DNA from: Cnuibacter physcomitrellae
GTDB taxonomy: Bacteria; Actinomycetota; Actinomycetes; Actinomycetales; Microbacteriaceae
Direction of reading: 5' to 3'
NCBI RefSeq assembly: GCF_014640535.1
Contig: NZ_BMHD01000001.1
Span: 746,214 to 810,213, forward strand
Length of the DNA: 64,000 nucleotides
This document shows, one piece after another, positions 17,358 through 26,363 of this stretch. The notes beneath the pieces were generated by a model. That model was not told the origin of the DNA. It saw nothing but the letters and a program-made list of their open reading frames with translations, and ran no database searches. Positions within the stretch are counted from its first letter, which is position 1. The number at the start of each line of letters is the position of its first letter. The position numbers were made by a program, and so were the translations under genes.

Positions 17358-18695
17358 ACGCCGCGCTTCGATCCGTACGGCGATTCCACGCCCGCCGCCG
17401 ACGCGGCGAACTGGCCTGCGCCGAGTCCGCAGGGGCCGCTCGACGCGCGACTGCGACTCCCGGGGTCGAAGTCGATCACCAACCGGGAGCTGGTGCTCTC
17501 GGCACTCGCCGACGGGCCGTCCCTGCTTCGGGCGCCGCTCCACTCGCGCGACAGCGACCTCATGGTCGAGGCGCTCCGGTCGTTCGGCACGGTCGTGGAT
17601 CGGGTCGCCGGCGACGGCCGCTTCGGACCAGACCTCGCGATCACGCCGGCCGAGGAGCTCGCCGGCTCGACGACGATCGACTGCGGCCTCGCCGGGACGG
17701 TCATGCGGTTCACCCCGCCGGTCGCAGCGCTGGCGCTCGGCCCCACGACGTTCGACGGCGACGAGGGCGCCCGGCGTCGCCCGATGTCCACCACGATCTC
17801 CTCGCTCCGCGCGCTGGGGGTCGACGTCGCCGACGACGGGCTCGGGGCGCTCCCGTTCACCGTCCACGGCAGCGGCCGGGTCGCCGGTGGCGACCTCGAG
17901 ATCGACGCCTCGGCATCCAGCCAGTTCGTCTCCGGTCTGCTGCTGGCCGGTGCGCGGTTCGACGACGGGCTGCGGCTGACGCATTCCGGCGCGCGGCTCC
18001 CCAGCCAACCGCACATCGACATGACGGTCGCGGCGCTGCGCGCCCGCGGGGTCGACGTGTCCACCCCCGAGCCGGGCCGGTGGGTCGTCTCCCCCGGTCC
18101 GATCGCGGGCCGCACGGTCGACATCGAACCGGACCTGTCCAACGCGGCGCCGTTCCTCGCGGCGGCACTGGTCGCCGGAGGCACCGTCCGCATCGACGGC
18201 TGGCCGGAGAGCACGACCCAGGTCGGGGATGACCTCGCCGACCTCCTGCCGCTCTTCGGTGCAACGGTCGAGCGCGTCGACGGGGCCCTCGTGGTCCGGG
18301 GCAGCGGGACGATCACCGCGGTCACCGTCGACCTCAGCACCGGCGGCGAGCTGGCCCCGGCCCTGGTCGCTCTCGCGACGCTCGCCGACGGCCCGAGCGA
18401 GATCACCGGGATCGGCCACATCCGGCACCACGAGACCGACCGGCTCGCCGCGCTCGTCGCCGAGATCACCGCCCTCGGGGGCGGCGCCGAGGAGCTGCCG
18501 GACGGCATCCGGATCACCCCACGGCCGATGCACGGCGGCGTCTGGCACAGCTACGACGACCACCGGATGGCCACGGCCGGTGCGATCATCGGGCTCGCGA
18601 TCCCCGACGTCGACATCGAGGACATCGGCACGACGGCGAAGACGCTCCCCGAGTTCCCCGAGCTGTGGCACGACCTGGTGAGGTCGACGCGGTGA
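17337..18695 (+). CDS. aroA: 3-phosphoshikimate 1-carboxyvinyltransferase (EPSP synthase)
   Basis: A 452-residue EPSP synthase. It adds the enolpyruvyl group of PEP to shikimate-3-phosphate in aromatic amino acid synthesis. Key motifs are [17 protein letters not shown] (PEP-binding Lys), [14 protein letters not shown] (the loop containing the glyphosate-contact region), [22 protein letters not shown] and [10 protein letters not shown]; the terminal [10 protein letters not shown] is conserved. ATG 17337 follows TACTCT (17323-17328) by eight bases, suggesting a leaderless mRNA. It heads aroA-rsgA-hisN, with a 4-base overlap to rsgA, and is divergent from sigR. Confidence 0.95.
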   Translation: MSVSRNSTPRFDPYGDSTPAADAANWPAPSPQGPLDARLRLPGSKSITNRELVLSALADGPSLLRAPLHSRDSDLMVEALRSFGTVVDRVAGDGRFGPDLAITPAEELAGSTTIDCGLAGTVMRFTPPVAALALGPTTFDGDEGARRRPMSTTISSLRALGVDVADDGLGALPFTVHGSGRVAGGDLEIDASASSQFVSGLLLAGARFDDGLRLTHSGARLPSQPHIDMTVAALRARGVDVSTPEPGRWVVSPGPIAGRTVDIEPDLSNAAPFLAAALVAGGTVRIDGWPESTTQVGDDLADLLPLFGATVERVDGALVVRGSGTITAVTVDLSTGGELAPALVALATLADGPSEITGIGHIRHHETDRLAALVAEITALGGGAEELPDGIRITPRPMHGGVWHSYDDHRMATAGAIIGLAIPDVDIEDIGTTAKTLPEFPELWHDLVRSTR

Positions 18696-19747
18696 GCTGG
18701 TGGGCGGACGACGAGGACGACGACGAGCCGGAGCTCGACGAGTCCGACGTCCGCATCCGCCCCAACCCCCGTGGCACGAGGCCGCGGTCGAAGACGCGGC
18801 CGAAGCACGAGGACGCGGTCGTCGGCCGGGTGATGACCGTGGATCGCGGGCGCTTCGGCGTGCTGGTCGACGAGGACACCGACTCGGAGCACGAGATCAT
18901 CGCCTCCCGGGCCCGCGAGCTCGGGCGCACGCCCATCGTCACGGGAGACTTCGTCGACGTCGTGGGGGACGTCAGCGGCGAGCCGGGCTCCCTGGCTCGG
19001 GTCGTGCGGGTGCGGGAGCGCTCGACCGTGCTGCGTCGCAGTGCGGACGACACGGACGCGGTGGAGCGAGTCATCGTCGCCAATGCGGATCAGATGCTCA
19101 TCGTCGTCGCCGCGACCAACCCCGAACCCCGTGCGCGACTCGTCGACCGCTACCTCGTGGCGGCGTTCGACGCGGGGATCGACCCCATCCTGTGCATCAC
19201 CAAGACCGATCTCGCCGATCCCGCCGAGTTCCTCGCGGAGTTCGACGCGCTCGATCTCACGGTCGTCACCCTGTCGAAGGACGCGATCCCCCACGAGCGC
19301 CTCGACGGTCTGCTCGCCGGGCACACCACGGTGGCCGTGGGGCACTCGGGCGTCGGCAAGTCGACGCTCGTCAACGCCCTCGTCCCCGGCGCCGACCGAG
19401 CGATCGGACACGTGAACGCCGTCACCGGGAGGGGCCGGCACACGTCCTCGTCCACCCTCTGCCTGCGCTTCACCGCCGAAGACGGCAGGAAGGGCTGGAT
19501 CGTCGACACCCCCGGCGTGCGCTCCTTCGGACTCGGGCACGTGGATCCGGAGAACATCATCCGATCGTTCGCGGTCTCGGCGGTCATCCCCCCTGGCGAG
19601 CCGCCGGACGGCATCCCGCTCAGCGACGCGCACGACTGGGAGATCATCGACCGCCTCGAGGCCGGTGAGCTCGGCGAGAGCGGACGGGCCCGGATCGAGT
19701 CGCTGCAGAAGCTGCTCGAGACGAGGACGGACCGACCCACCCCGTAG
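18692..19747 (+). CDS. rsgA: Ribosome small-subunit-dependent GTPase RsgA, zinc knuckle lost
   Basis: A 351-residue circularly permuted GTPase that matures the 30S subunit. It has an acidic N-terminal tail, an OB-like domain (VVGRVMTVDRGRFGVLV), G4 ITKTD, G1 GHSGVGKSTLVNAL and G3 DTPGVRSFG. In the usual C-terminal zinc knuckle (Cys-x-Cys-x-His-x-Cys) the window reads VIPPGEPPDGIPLSDAHDWEI, with no cysteine; only two cysteines exist in the whole protein. GTG 18692 overlaps the aroA stop (GTGA). Identity is secure; loss of zinc ligands is a direct observation. Confidence 0.92.
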   Translation: MSWWADDEDDDEPELDESDVRIRPNPRGTRPRSKTRPKHEDAVVGRVMTVDRGRFGVLVDEDTDSEHEIIASRARELGRTPIVTGDFVDVVGDVSGEPGSLARVVRVRERSTVLRRSADDTDAVERVIVANADQMLIVVAATNPEPRARLVDRYLVAAFDAGIDPILCITKTDLADPAEFLAEFDALDLTVVTLSKDAIPHERLDGLLAGHTTVAVGHSGVGKSTLVNALVPGADRAIGHVNAVTGRGRHTSSSTLCLRFTAEDGRKGWIVDTPGVRSFGLGHVDPENIIRSFAVSAVIPPGEPPDGIPLSDAHDWEIIDRLEAGELGESGRARIESLQKLLETRTDRPTP

Positions 19748-19756
19748 CCTGGAGGG

Positions 19757-20578
19757 GTGACCGACTCCCTCGTCTCCGACCTCGCGCTCGCCCTCCTGAT
19801 GGCGGACGCGGCGGACGCCGTGTCCGCCGACCGCTTCCGCGCCACCGACCTCGTGGTCACCACCAAGCCCGACCGCACGCCCGTGACGGATGCCGATCAG
19901 GCCGTGGAGAGGACTCTGCGGGCCCTGATCGAGTCCGAGCGTCCCGGCGACGCCATCCTGGGCGAGGAGTACGGCACCGAGGGGACGGGCTCCCGCCGCT
20001 GGATCCTCGACCCGATCGACGGCACCGCCAACTTCCTCCGCGGCGTCCCGGTCTGGGCGACGCTCATCGCCCTCGCCGTCGACGACATCCCGGTGGTCGG
20101 CGTCGTGAGCGCCCCGGCCCTCGGCAAGCGCTGGTGGGCGGCGCGAGGCGAGGGTGCCCACGCCTCCGACCTCCTGACCGGCGAGACCGACCGCCGCCTC
20201 GCCGTCTCCGGGGTGCGGGACCTCGCCGACTCCTCGATCAGCTACAACAGCCTCAAGGGGTGGGACGAGTACCACCGGCTCCCCTCGCTCGTCGCGCTGT
20301 CGAGGCACGTCTGGCGGACCAGGGCCTACGGGGAGATGTGGTCCTACATGATGGTGGCGGAGGGTCAGCTCGAGGTCGCGGCCGAGTTCGATCTGCAGCC
20401 GTACGACATGGCGGCTCTCGTGCCGATCGTCGAGGAGGCCGGCGGCCGGTTCACCTCGATCGACGGGGCACCCGGCCCCTGGCAGGGCAGCGCCCTCGCC
20501 ACCAACGGGCTCCTGCACGATGCCGTGCTCGCACGCCTCGGCGCGGACGCCGGGCTGCCCTTCGCCGGACTCGACTGA
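19757..20578 (+). CDS. hisN: Histidinol-phosphatase, inositol-monophosphatase family
   Basis: A 273-residue Mg-dependent phosphatase. Metal-site motifs are GEEYGT, DPIDGTANFLRGVPVW and, near the C terminus, PYDMAALVPIVEEAGG, where the usual WD is YD. In actinobacteria this subgroup, placed next to aroA and rsgA, is the HisN histidinol-phosphatase; the substrate is inferred from family and context. GTG 19757 is six bases after TAGCCT (19745-19750) with GGAGGGG between. It could be read from a leaderless internal promoter as well as from the aroA operon. Confidence 0.85.
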   Translation: MTDSLVSDLALALLMADAADAVSADRFRATDLVVTTKPDRTPVTDADQAVERTLRALIESERPGDAILGEEYGTEGTGSRRWILDPIDGTANFLRGVPVWATLIALAVDDIPVVGVVSAPALGKRWWAARGEGAHASDLLTGETDRRLAVSGVRDLADSSISYNSLKGWDEYHRLPSLVALSRHVWRTRAYGEMWSYMMVAEGQLEVAAEFDLQPYDMAALVPIVEEAGGRFTSIDGAPGPWQGSALATNGLLHDAVLARLGADAGLPFAGLD

Positions 20579-20705
20579 GCACTCGCTGTTTTTGCGGCGC
20601 CCGGCCGGCCACCCCATAATGGGTGACAGGCCGTGTTCTCAGCGGGCATTCAGCCTCGTCGGGGGACGGCGCACCGAAACACACGCAATCACAGAGGAGT
20701 CCTGC

Positions 20706-21209
20706 ATGTCCGTGAAGTCGATGTCCACGCGAGCCGGATGGATGGCGATCGGAGCACTGGTGGCAGGTCTCGCCCTCGCCGGATGCTCGTCCCAGCCCGC
20801 GACCCCGCCCGCCACCGACTCCACCACCGGCGAGGAGATCGAGCAGACCCAGACCGACGTGTTCACCCTCGCCGTCGGCGACTGCATGAACGACGTGTCG
20901 GGCACCGAGGTGAGCGAGGTCCCGATCGTCGACTGCGCCGACGAGCACGACTACGAGGTCTACCACGACTTCGAGCTGACCGGCGACGAGTACCCCGGTG
21001 ACGACGCCGTGAGCACCCAGGCCGAGCAGGGCTGCCAGGAGGCCTTCGAGGCCTTCGTGGGTGTGCCCTACGACCAGTCGATGTACGGCTCCGTGCCCTT
21101 CACCCCGACCGAGTCGTCGTGGACCCAGGCGGACGACCGCCTCGTCTCCTGCCTGATCGGCGACCCGAGTGGCAAGACCGTCGGCTCGCTGAAGGGCGCC
21201 GCGAAGTAG
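20706..21209 (+). CDS. Septum-formation-type lipoprotein, copy 2
   Basis: A 167-residue lipoprotein with lipobox LALAGC. The mature part parallels copy 1 at 15801: DSTTGEEIEQTQTDVFTLAV, GDCMND, VDCADEHDYEVYHDFEL, GCQEAFEAFVGVPYDQS and SCLIGDPSG, ending SLKGAAK against TLKGAAR in copy 1. It has a proper ribosome site (AGAGGAG, eight bases before ATG 20706) and about 125 bases of upstream region after hisN, so it probably has its own promoter. All four mature cysteines are conserved, suggesting two disulfides. Confidence 0.82.
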   Translation: MSVKSMSTRAGWMAIGALVAGLALAGCSSQPATPPATDSTTGEEIEQTQTDVFTLAVGDCMNDVSGTEVSEVPIVDCADEHDYEVYHDFELTGDEYPGDDAVSTQAEQGCQEAFEAFVGVPYDQSMYGSVPFTPTESSWTQADDRLVSCLIGDPSGKTVGSLKGAAK

Positions 21210-21225
21210 TCCTTCCCGCACGTCG

Positions 21226-21260
21226 GAGCGGGGTACGGCCTGGTCGGTCGTACCCCGCTC
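21226..21260. terminator. Bidirectional hairpin terminator
   Basis: GAGCGGGGTACG (21226-21237) pairs perfectly with CGTACCCCGCTC (21249-21260) around an 11-base loop. It lies between the convergent lipoprotein and protease genes. Confidence 0.85.
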
Positions 21261-21272
21261 TGTCGTCTCCCG

Positions 21273-22793
21273 TCAGGAGAAGTCGGCCGCGAAGCTTCCG
21301 AAGACGTGCTCGATGGCGGGGATGTCGGCCTCGCCGGCGATGGTCAGCGTGAGGATGACCGTGTAGCTGCCATCGTCGGGCTGGGCCGCCAGGATGATGT
21401 AGTCGCTCGAGCCACCGCATCCCGTGTAGTACTGGTACTGACCGCTGTAGACGCCGTCGCTGTACTCGTCGGCGGTGTCGAGCGTGCACTGCGCCGTGTA
21501 GCCGGCGAACAGGTCGAAGACCGACTGCGCGGTGATCCCGTCGGACGGCGACGTGACCTGGAACGTGACGCCCGAGTACGCCCACGAGGAGGCGAGCCCG
21601 GCGAGGTCGGTGCTCGCGTCGAGCGAGAGGAACTGGCGCCCGTCGTCGGCCGTGAAGGGCGCGCCGTTGACGTCGGACCAGGTGGACGGGATCTCGACGC
21701 TCAGCACCCCGGAGTCGTCGGTCACGGTACGGAAGGACATGCCCTCCGAGGAGCCGCCGGCCGAGGCGCCGAGCCCCGGGACCGTCACCGGCGCGAGCGG
21801 CTTGCCGTTGAACTGGCCGCGGTAGAACGTGTCGTCGCTCGGACGGTAGACCTCGACGTCGATCGTGCCGTCGCTGCCCTGCGTGGAGATCACGTCGCAG
21901 TACTCCTCGAGCGTGCCGTCGGCGGCGAGGGTCGTCCCGGCCATGCGCAGGATGAGGTCGCCCGGCTGGATGCCCGCCTCGTCGGCCGGTGAACCGGCCT
22001 TGACCGAGGACGCCCACACACCCAGCGGGCTGCCGTCGTCGCCGGGCGGCAGGGCCTGCGCGTTGATGCCGAGGCTCTCGACGTCGTCGCCGGCGATGAG
22101 CTGGTCGAGCACCTTCTGCGCCTCGTCGCGGTGGATGGCGAAGTTGGTGTCGAGCTCGTTGTTGCCGGCGTAGTCGACGCCGACGACGGTGCCCTGGGCC
22201 GTGACTAGCGGACCACCCGAGTTGCCGGGCTTGATCTTGGCGTCGTGTTCGATGATCGAGTCGATCGACGCCCAGCTCGTCTGCCCGATCGTCTCGGCCT
22301 TCGACACGATCCCCTTGGTCAGGGTGAAGGTCGGATCACCCAGCGGGAAGCCCGCGGCGTAGACCTCCTGACCCGTCGTGATGTCGCCCTGGTACCAGTC
22401 GAGGTACGGGAACTCGCCGTCGACCTGCACCACGGCGAGGTCGAGGCACTCCGACGACCCCAGGAGCTTGGCGTCGTACTCCTTCGAGTCGTCTCCACCG
22501 ACCCAGACCTTCACCGTCCCGGCGCCGGCGACGACGTGGTTGTTCGTGAGGGCGAGGCCGTCCTTGGAGATGAAGAAGCCGGAGCCCCGCCCGGTCTCCT
22601 CGGCCATCTGGCCGTCCTCGGGGTCGACGAACGTGCCCTCCGACTCGATCTGGATGGTGGCCGACTGCACGCCCGCGAAGTCGGCGGCGCCGCTCTTCGC
22701 GCCACCCCCGCCGAAGGAGCACGCCGCGAGGGGGACGACGACGACGCCGAGGGCGGCTGCGGCCAGGGCGCGTCGAGCTGTGGTGACGCTCAT
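21273..22793 (-). CDS. Secreted trypsin-like serine protease lipoprotein with PDZ domain
   Basis: A 506-residue lipoprotein (signal ending PLAAC). A chymotrypsin-fold domain shows the triad His (LTNNHVVAG), Asp (SECLDLAVVQ) and Ser (IKPGNSGGPL). A PDZ domain follows (GVWASSVKAGSPADEAGIQ). A further roughly 180-residue C-terminal domain (SAGGSSEGMSFRTV to VFGSFAADFS) is not one I recognise; two cysteines may form a disulfide. It resembles DegP/HtrA proteases but is membrane-anchored by lipid. The start is ATG 22793. The upstream region has TACAGT (minus) between inverted copies of a 15-base motif, suggesting regulation. Confidence 0.87.
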   Translation of the reverse strand: MSVTTARRALAAAALGVVVVPLAACSFGGGGAKSGAADFAGVQSATIQIESEGTFVDPEDGQMAEETGRGSGFFISKDGLALTNNHVVAGAGTVKVWVGGDDSKEYDAKLLGSSECLDLAVVQVDGEFPYLDWYQGDITTGQEVYAAGFPLGDPTFTLTKGIVSKAETIGQTSWASIDSIIEHDAKIKPGNSGGPLVTAQGTVVGVDYAGNNELDTNFAIHRDEAQKVLDQLIAGDDVESLGINAQALPPGDDGSPLGVWASSVKAGSPADEAGIQPGDLILRMAGTTLAADGTLEEYCDVISTQGSDGTIDVEVYRPSDDTFYRGQFNGKPLAPVTVPGLGASAGGSSEGMSFRTVTDDSGVLSVEIPSTWSDVNGAPFTADDGRQFLSLDASTDLAGLASSWAYSGVTFQVTSPSDGITAQSVFDLFAGYTAQCTLDTADEYSDGVYSGQYQYYTGCGGSSDYIILAAQPDDGSYTVILTLTIAGEADIPAIEHVFGSFAADFS

Positions 22794-22814
22794 GGGTTCT
22801 GCTTTCGTGATGAG

Positions 22815-22873
22815 GAATGTTCGGATCTAGCGTGACTGTACCAGATCCGAGCATTCATCAGATCTTCGCATTC
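22815..22873. promoter_or_regulatory. Three copies of a 15-base motif in a divergent promoter
   Basis: The motif YAGATC-N4-CATTC occurs on the minus strand at 22829-22815 and on the plus strand at 22842-22856 and 22859-22873 (17-base period). The first two copies are inverted around ACTGTA, which reads TACAGT, a candidate -10 box for the protease gene. This looks like an operator for an unknown regulator. Confidence 0.5.
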
Positions 22874-22910
22874 GCTGTGCATCGGCCGGAGCGGGCGTAG
22901 CGTCGAGGGC

Positions 22911-23762
22911 ATGCAGTCCCCCGGTCGCGCGCACGTCGGGGTGTCCGGGTGGACGTACGACCGGTGGCGAGGCGACTTCTATCCGCAGGGGCTGGCGCGG
23001 GCGAAGGAGCTCTCCTACATCGCCGAGCGCATGGACACGGTCGAGCTGAACGGCACGTTCTACTCGTTGCAGCGACCGACGTCGTTCGAACGATGGCACG
23101 ACGCCGTGGGCAGGGGCTTCGTGTTCGCCGTCAAGGGCAGCCGCTACGTGACGCACATGCTGCGGCTCCGCGGCGTCGAGACCGCTCTCGCGAACTTCTT
23201 CGCCTCGGGCGTGCTCGCCCTCGGTCCCCGCCTGGGTCCACTCCTCTGGCAGCTGCCCGAGTCGCTGGAGTTCGAGGAGGACAGGATCCGCGACTTCCTG
23301 CGACTGCTCCCCCGCACGACCCGTTCCGCCCTCACCCTCGCCCGGAAGCACGACGGCAGAGTCGAGGGGCGGAGCCACCTCGAGATCACGAGCGTGCGGC
23401 CGCTCCGGCACGTCCTGGAGCCGCGGCACGAGAGCTTCGACGACGACCGCTTCCGCGCGCTGCTGGAGGAGCACCGGGCGGGGCTCGTGATCGCCGACTC
23501 GGCCGGCCGCTTCCCGATGTTCGAGGGGGTGACGACGGACGTCGTCTACGTGCGGCTGCACGGTACGGAGCGCCTCTACGGCGGCGACTACTCCGATCGC
23601 GTGCTCGACGGCTGGGCGGAGCGCATGCGCGGCTGGCTGGCGGAGGGCCGGGACGTCTACGCGTACTTCGACAACGACTCCGACGGCCGCGCGCCCTGGA
23701 ATGCGCTCGCGCTCGCGGAGCGCCTGGAGCTCGGAAGGCGTGATCGGGACAACGGCGTGTGA
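22911..23762 (+). CDS. DUF72 (YecE-like) protein
   Basis: A 283-residue DUF72 protein, a TIM-barrel-like family of unknown function. Hallmarks are VGVSGWTYDRWRGDFYPQGL, YIAERMDTVELNGTFYSLQ, FVFAVKGSRYVTHMLRL, LLWQLPESLEF, and the end DVYAYFDNDSDGRAPWNAL. TAGCGT (22898-22903) is seven bases before ATG 22911 and no ribosome site is present, so a leaderless mRNA is likely. It shares a divergent promoter region with the protease lipoprotein. The tmRNA gene on the other strand ends 10 bases downstream. Confidence 0.85.
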   Translation: MQSPGRAHVGVSGWTYDRWRGDFYPQGLARAKELSYIAERMDTVELNGTFYSLQRPTSFERWHDAVGRGFVFAVKGSRYVTHMLRLRGVETALANFFASGVLALGPRLGPLLWQLPESLEFEEDRIRDFLRLLPRTTRSALTLARKHDGRVEGRSHLEITSVRPLRHVLEPRHESFDDDRFRALLEEHRAGLVIADSAGRFPMFEGVTTDVVYVRLHGTERLYGGDYSDRVLDGWAERMRGWLAEGRDVYAYFDNDSDGRAPWNALALAERLELGRRDRDNGV

Positions 23763-23772
23763 CGGCGGCGGG

Positions 23773-24178
23773 TGGTGGAGATGGGGGGAATCGAACCCCC
23801 GTCCATCGCTGAGAGTCTGCGCCTTCTCCGGGTGCAGCCAATGGTGCGTTCTACTCGGCCCCGGTCGTTGTCATTGGCAACGCGACCGACGAGCCCAGTC
23901 TCAGGAAGAGTCCCGCGCGACCCTGAGGCTCAGTCGCGCAGCAAGCCCTCTAGATTACGCCGGAACCCGGGTAGAAGACATTCCCGGGCCGACGGCCTGT
24001 TTAGTGCTGAAGAATCAGAACCTACGCCGCGAGGGCGAACTGGTCCTGGGTGATCTTCTGCGAGGCAGTGTCGTTAGATTCGGCACTTATGGTTTTGCGG
24101 AGGACATTAACGAGTTGACTCCGCATTCTCGGCCCGCTTCTCGCAGGTTCACAGACGATGTCGAAACCGATCATCCCC
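23773..24178 (-). ncRNA. ssrA: tmRNA
   Basis: A 406-nt tmRNA that, with SmpB, rescues stalled ribosomes. The 5' end GGGGATGATCGGTTTCGACA (from 24178) and the 3' end (GGTTCGATTCCCCCCATCTC then CACCA, ending at 23773) form the tRNA-like acceptor stem GGGGAUG/CAUCUCC and T arm. CCA is encoded. The resume codon is GCC at 24084, following the conserved ATAAGT context. The tag frame 24084 to 24022 encodes 20 residues, AESNDTASQK onward, ending DQFALAA before TAG. The 24179-24264 upstream region includes TATACT (minus, near 24242) and an inverted repeat CCGCTCC-t-GGAGCGG. Confidence 0.96.
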
Positions 24179-24264
24179 ATGCGGGCCGCCGTCACACGCT
24201 GTTGAGTTTCCAAACCGCTCCTGGAGCGGCCCTCCAGTATACAGCCGAACGCTATCGTGGAGGC

Positions 24265-24933
24265 ATGCCCGACACCGTGATCACCGTCGCCGGCTCGCAC
24301 CGAGTGGTGCACGACCCCGAACGGGCGAGGGTGAGGGTCGGCATCGGCTTCGAAGGATCCAAGCGCGACAGCGTGCTCGCCGCCACCCGCGCCGCCCTCG
24401 ACTCGCTCGCCGGCTCGCTCGCGACGATCCTCGACGAGGAGGTCGGTCCCGTGGTGGCGTGGCATTCGGAGACCATCCGCGTCTGGGGCGAGCGCCACGC
24501 CGCCCCCGATGGCACCCGGCTTCCGGTGGAGTTCCACAGCGCGGTCTTCCTCGACGCCGAGTTCAGCCACTTCGAGGCGCTCTCCGAGTGGATCGACGTC
24601 GCAGCGGCACGCGACGGCATCGCCATCGACGGGATCGAGTGGATGCTCGCGCCCGCCACCGAGGCCGCTCTGGCCGCAGAGGCGCGTCGGGGCGCCGTCG
24701 CGGACGCCCTCGAGAAGGCCGACGACTACGCGTCCGCTCTCGGGCTCGGAGAGCTCGTGCCGCTCGCCATCGCCGACCCGGGGCTCCTCGACGGCGGTGT
24801 GCCCGTGGTGCCGTACGCGCCGACCGCACGGGCCGTGGGCGGCGGCATGGAGCTCCGCCCCGCCGCGATCACCGTGGAGACGACCGTGCACGTGCGCTTC
24901 ACCGCGGCACCCGACGTCACCGACACCCGATGA
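24265..24933 (+). CDS. SIMPL-domain (DUF541) protein
   Basis: A 222-residue protein of the SIMPL family. It has the opening strand VITVAGSHRVVHDPERARVR, the long middle with repeated alpha-beta units, RRGAVADALEKADDYASALG, and the terminal ITVETTVHVRFTAAP. It has no signal peptide, unlike many SIMPL proteins. Function is unknown; family members have been linked to kinase signalling or oxidative stress. TATCGT (24253-24258) is six bases before ATG 24265, so the mRNA is probably leaderless. That explains a GGAGG that is only one base from the start. It overlaps the next gene by 4 bases. Confidence 0.78.
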   Translation: MPDTVITVAGSHRVVHDPERARVRVGIGFEGSKRDSVLAATRAALDSLAGSLATILDEEVGPVVAWHSETIRVWGERHAAPDGTRLPVEFHSAVFLDAEFSHFEALSEWIDVAAARDGIAIDGIEWMLAPATEAALAAEARRGAVADALEKADDYASALGLGELVPLAIADPGLLDGGVPVVPYAPTARAVGGGMELRPAAITVETTVHVRFTAAPDVTDTR

Positions 24934-25841
24934 GCGACCTGGCCGACCTCGACGGGCGCTGCTACGTCGTCACCGGCGGCAGTGGCGGGCTCGGATACTG
25001 GGCGAGCGAGCAGCTCGCCCGGGCCGGCGCGACGGTGGTCATCGCCACCCGCGATCTCGGGCGAGCGGATGCGGCGGTGCGGTCCATCCGGTCGCGCGTC
25101 CCCGACGCACCGGTCGACGTCGTCCGACTCGATCTGGCCGACCTCTCCTCGGTCGCCGACGCCGCCGAGGAGATCGCCGCTCTCCCGCGGATCGACGCCG
25201 TCATCGCGAACGCCGGCGTCCTCTCCACCGGTGGGCGCTCCACGACCGCCGACGGCTTCGAGATGATGCTGGGCACGAACGCGCTCGGACACGCGGCCCT
25301 GATCGCCCACCTCATGTCGACGATCGCGACGCGTCCGGGCATCCGGCTCGTGCACCTGGGGAGCATCTCGCACGAGTTCACCCGCCTCGACCTCGACGAC
25401 CTCCAGAGCACGGACTTCCGGGAGTTCCGCACGTACTCGCGCTCGAAGCTGGCGGTGATGACGTACGCGTTCGAGCTCGATCGGCGGATGCGCCTGGCCG
25501 GCCTCGACGCGCACAGCCTGGTCGCGCATCCGGGCTACGCGGTCGACGAGCTCGCGCCGCGCCGCGACATCGAGCCCACCCCGAAGACGGGGACCGCGCT
25601 GTCGCGCCTCGGCCTGCGCCTGATCGCGCAGGGCAAGGACGCAGGCGCCCGCCCGATCGTGGCGGCAGCGACGCATCCGGAGGCGCACGGCGGTCAGTAC
25701 TGGGGCCCCGACGGATGGCGTCAGCTGCGCGGAGCCCCCGCGGTCGTCGCGGCGAAGCCCTACGCCCGCGACCCCGAGGTCGCCGGGCGCCTCTGGACGG
25801 AGATCGAGCGCCTCACCGGCGTCCCCCACCACCTCCCCTGA
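24930..25841 (+). CDS. Short-chain dehydrogenase/reductase
   Basis: A 303-residue SDR oxidoreductase. The cofactor motif is TGGSGGLGYWAS; NAG is in VIANAGVLS. The catalytic Ser is in HLGSISHEFT and YxxxK is in YSRSKLAV. The tail, with TPKTGTALSRLGLRLIAQG and QYWGPDGWRQLRG, resembles retinol-dehydrogenase or WW-oxidoreductase-like bacterial SDRs. The arginine in ATRDLGRA after strand 2 suggests NADP(H). The substrate is unknown. ATG 24930 overlaps the SIMPL stop (ATGA), so the two are coupled. It converges on smpB. Confidence 0.87.
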   Translation: MSDLADLDGRCYVVTGGSGGLGYWASEQLARAGATVVIATRDLGRADAAVRSIRSRVPDAPVDVVRLDLADLSSVADAAEEIAALPRIDAVIANAGVLSTGGRSTTADGFEMMLGTNALGHAALIAHLMSTIATRPGIRLVHLGSISHEFTRLDLDDLQSTDFREFRTYSRSKLAVMTYAFELDRRMRLAGLDAHSLVAHPGYAVDELAPRRDIEPTPKTGTALSRLGLRLIAQGKDAGARPIVAAATHPEAHGGQYWGPDGWRQLRGAPAVVAAKPYARDPEVAGRLWTEIERLTGVPHHLP

Positions 25842-25867
25842 CGCGCGCCGCGGCGCGAGCCGGGAGG

Positions 25868-26344
25868 CTACTCGCCGAGGCGGGAGCGGGTGGACATCGC
25901 GCGGGCGGCCTCGCGCTTGTCCTGCTTCTCGCGGAGGGCCTGGCGCTTGTCGTACTCCTTCTTGCCCTTCGCGACGGCGAGCTCGACCTTGGCGCGGCCG
26001 TCGTTGAAGTAGAGGGACAGCGGGACGAGCGTGTACCCGCCCTCCTTCGTCTTGTGGCTGATCTTGACGATCTGATCCTTATGCAGGAGGAGCTTGCGCT
26101 TGCGGCGAGGCGGATGGTTCGTCCAGGTGCCCTGGTTGTACTCCGGGATGTGGACGGCGTCGAGCCACGCCTCTCCCCCGTCGATGAAGGCGTAGCCGTC
26201 GACCAGGGACGCACGACCCTGACGGAGCGACTTCACCTCGGTGCCCGTGAGCACGAGCCCCGCCTCATAGGTGTCCTCGATGGAGTAGTCGTGGCGCGCA
26301 CGACGGTTGGTCGCGACGACCTTCTGACCCTTCTCGCGCGGCAT
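25868..26344 (-). CDS. smpB: SsrA-binding protein SmpB
   Basis: A 158-residue SmpB. It binds tmRNA and brings it to stalled ribosomes. Signature segments are [60 protein letters not shown] and the basic C-terminal tail [20 protein letters not shown], which enters the mRNA channel. It lies downstream of ftsX on the same strand, with a hairpin and a possible promoter between. Two plus-strand genes separate it from ssrA. Confidence 0.96.
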   Translation of the reverse strand: MPREKGQKVVATNRRARHDYSIEDTYEAGLVLTGTEVKSLRQGRASLVDGYAFIDGGEAWLDAVHIPEYNQGTWTNHPPRRKRKLLLHKDQIVKISHKTKEGGYTLVPLSLYFNDGRAKVELAVAKGKKEYDKRQALREKQDKREAARAMSTRSRLGE

Positions 26345-26363
26345 GGCTCCTCCTCGGCTCGAA

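Noticed and set aside
25842-25867. CGCGCCG-CGGCGCG palindrome between the SDR gene and smpB
   Set aside because: It has no loop and such GC-only palindromes arise easily at this base composition; not strong enough to call a terminator.
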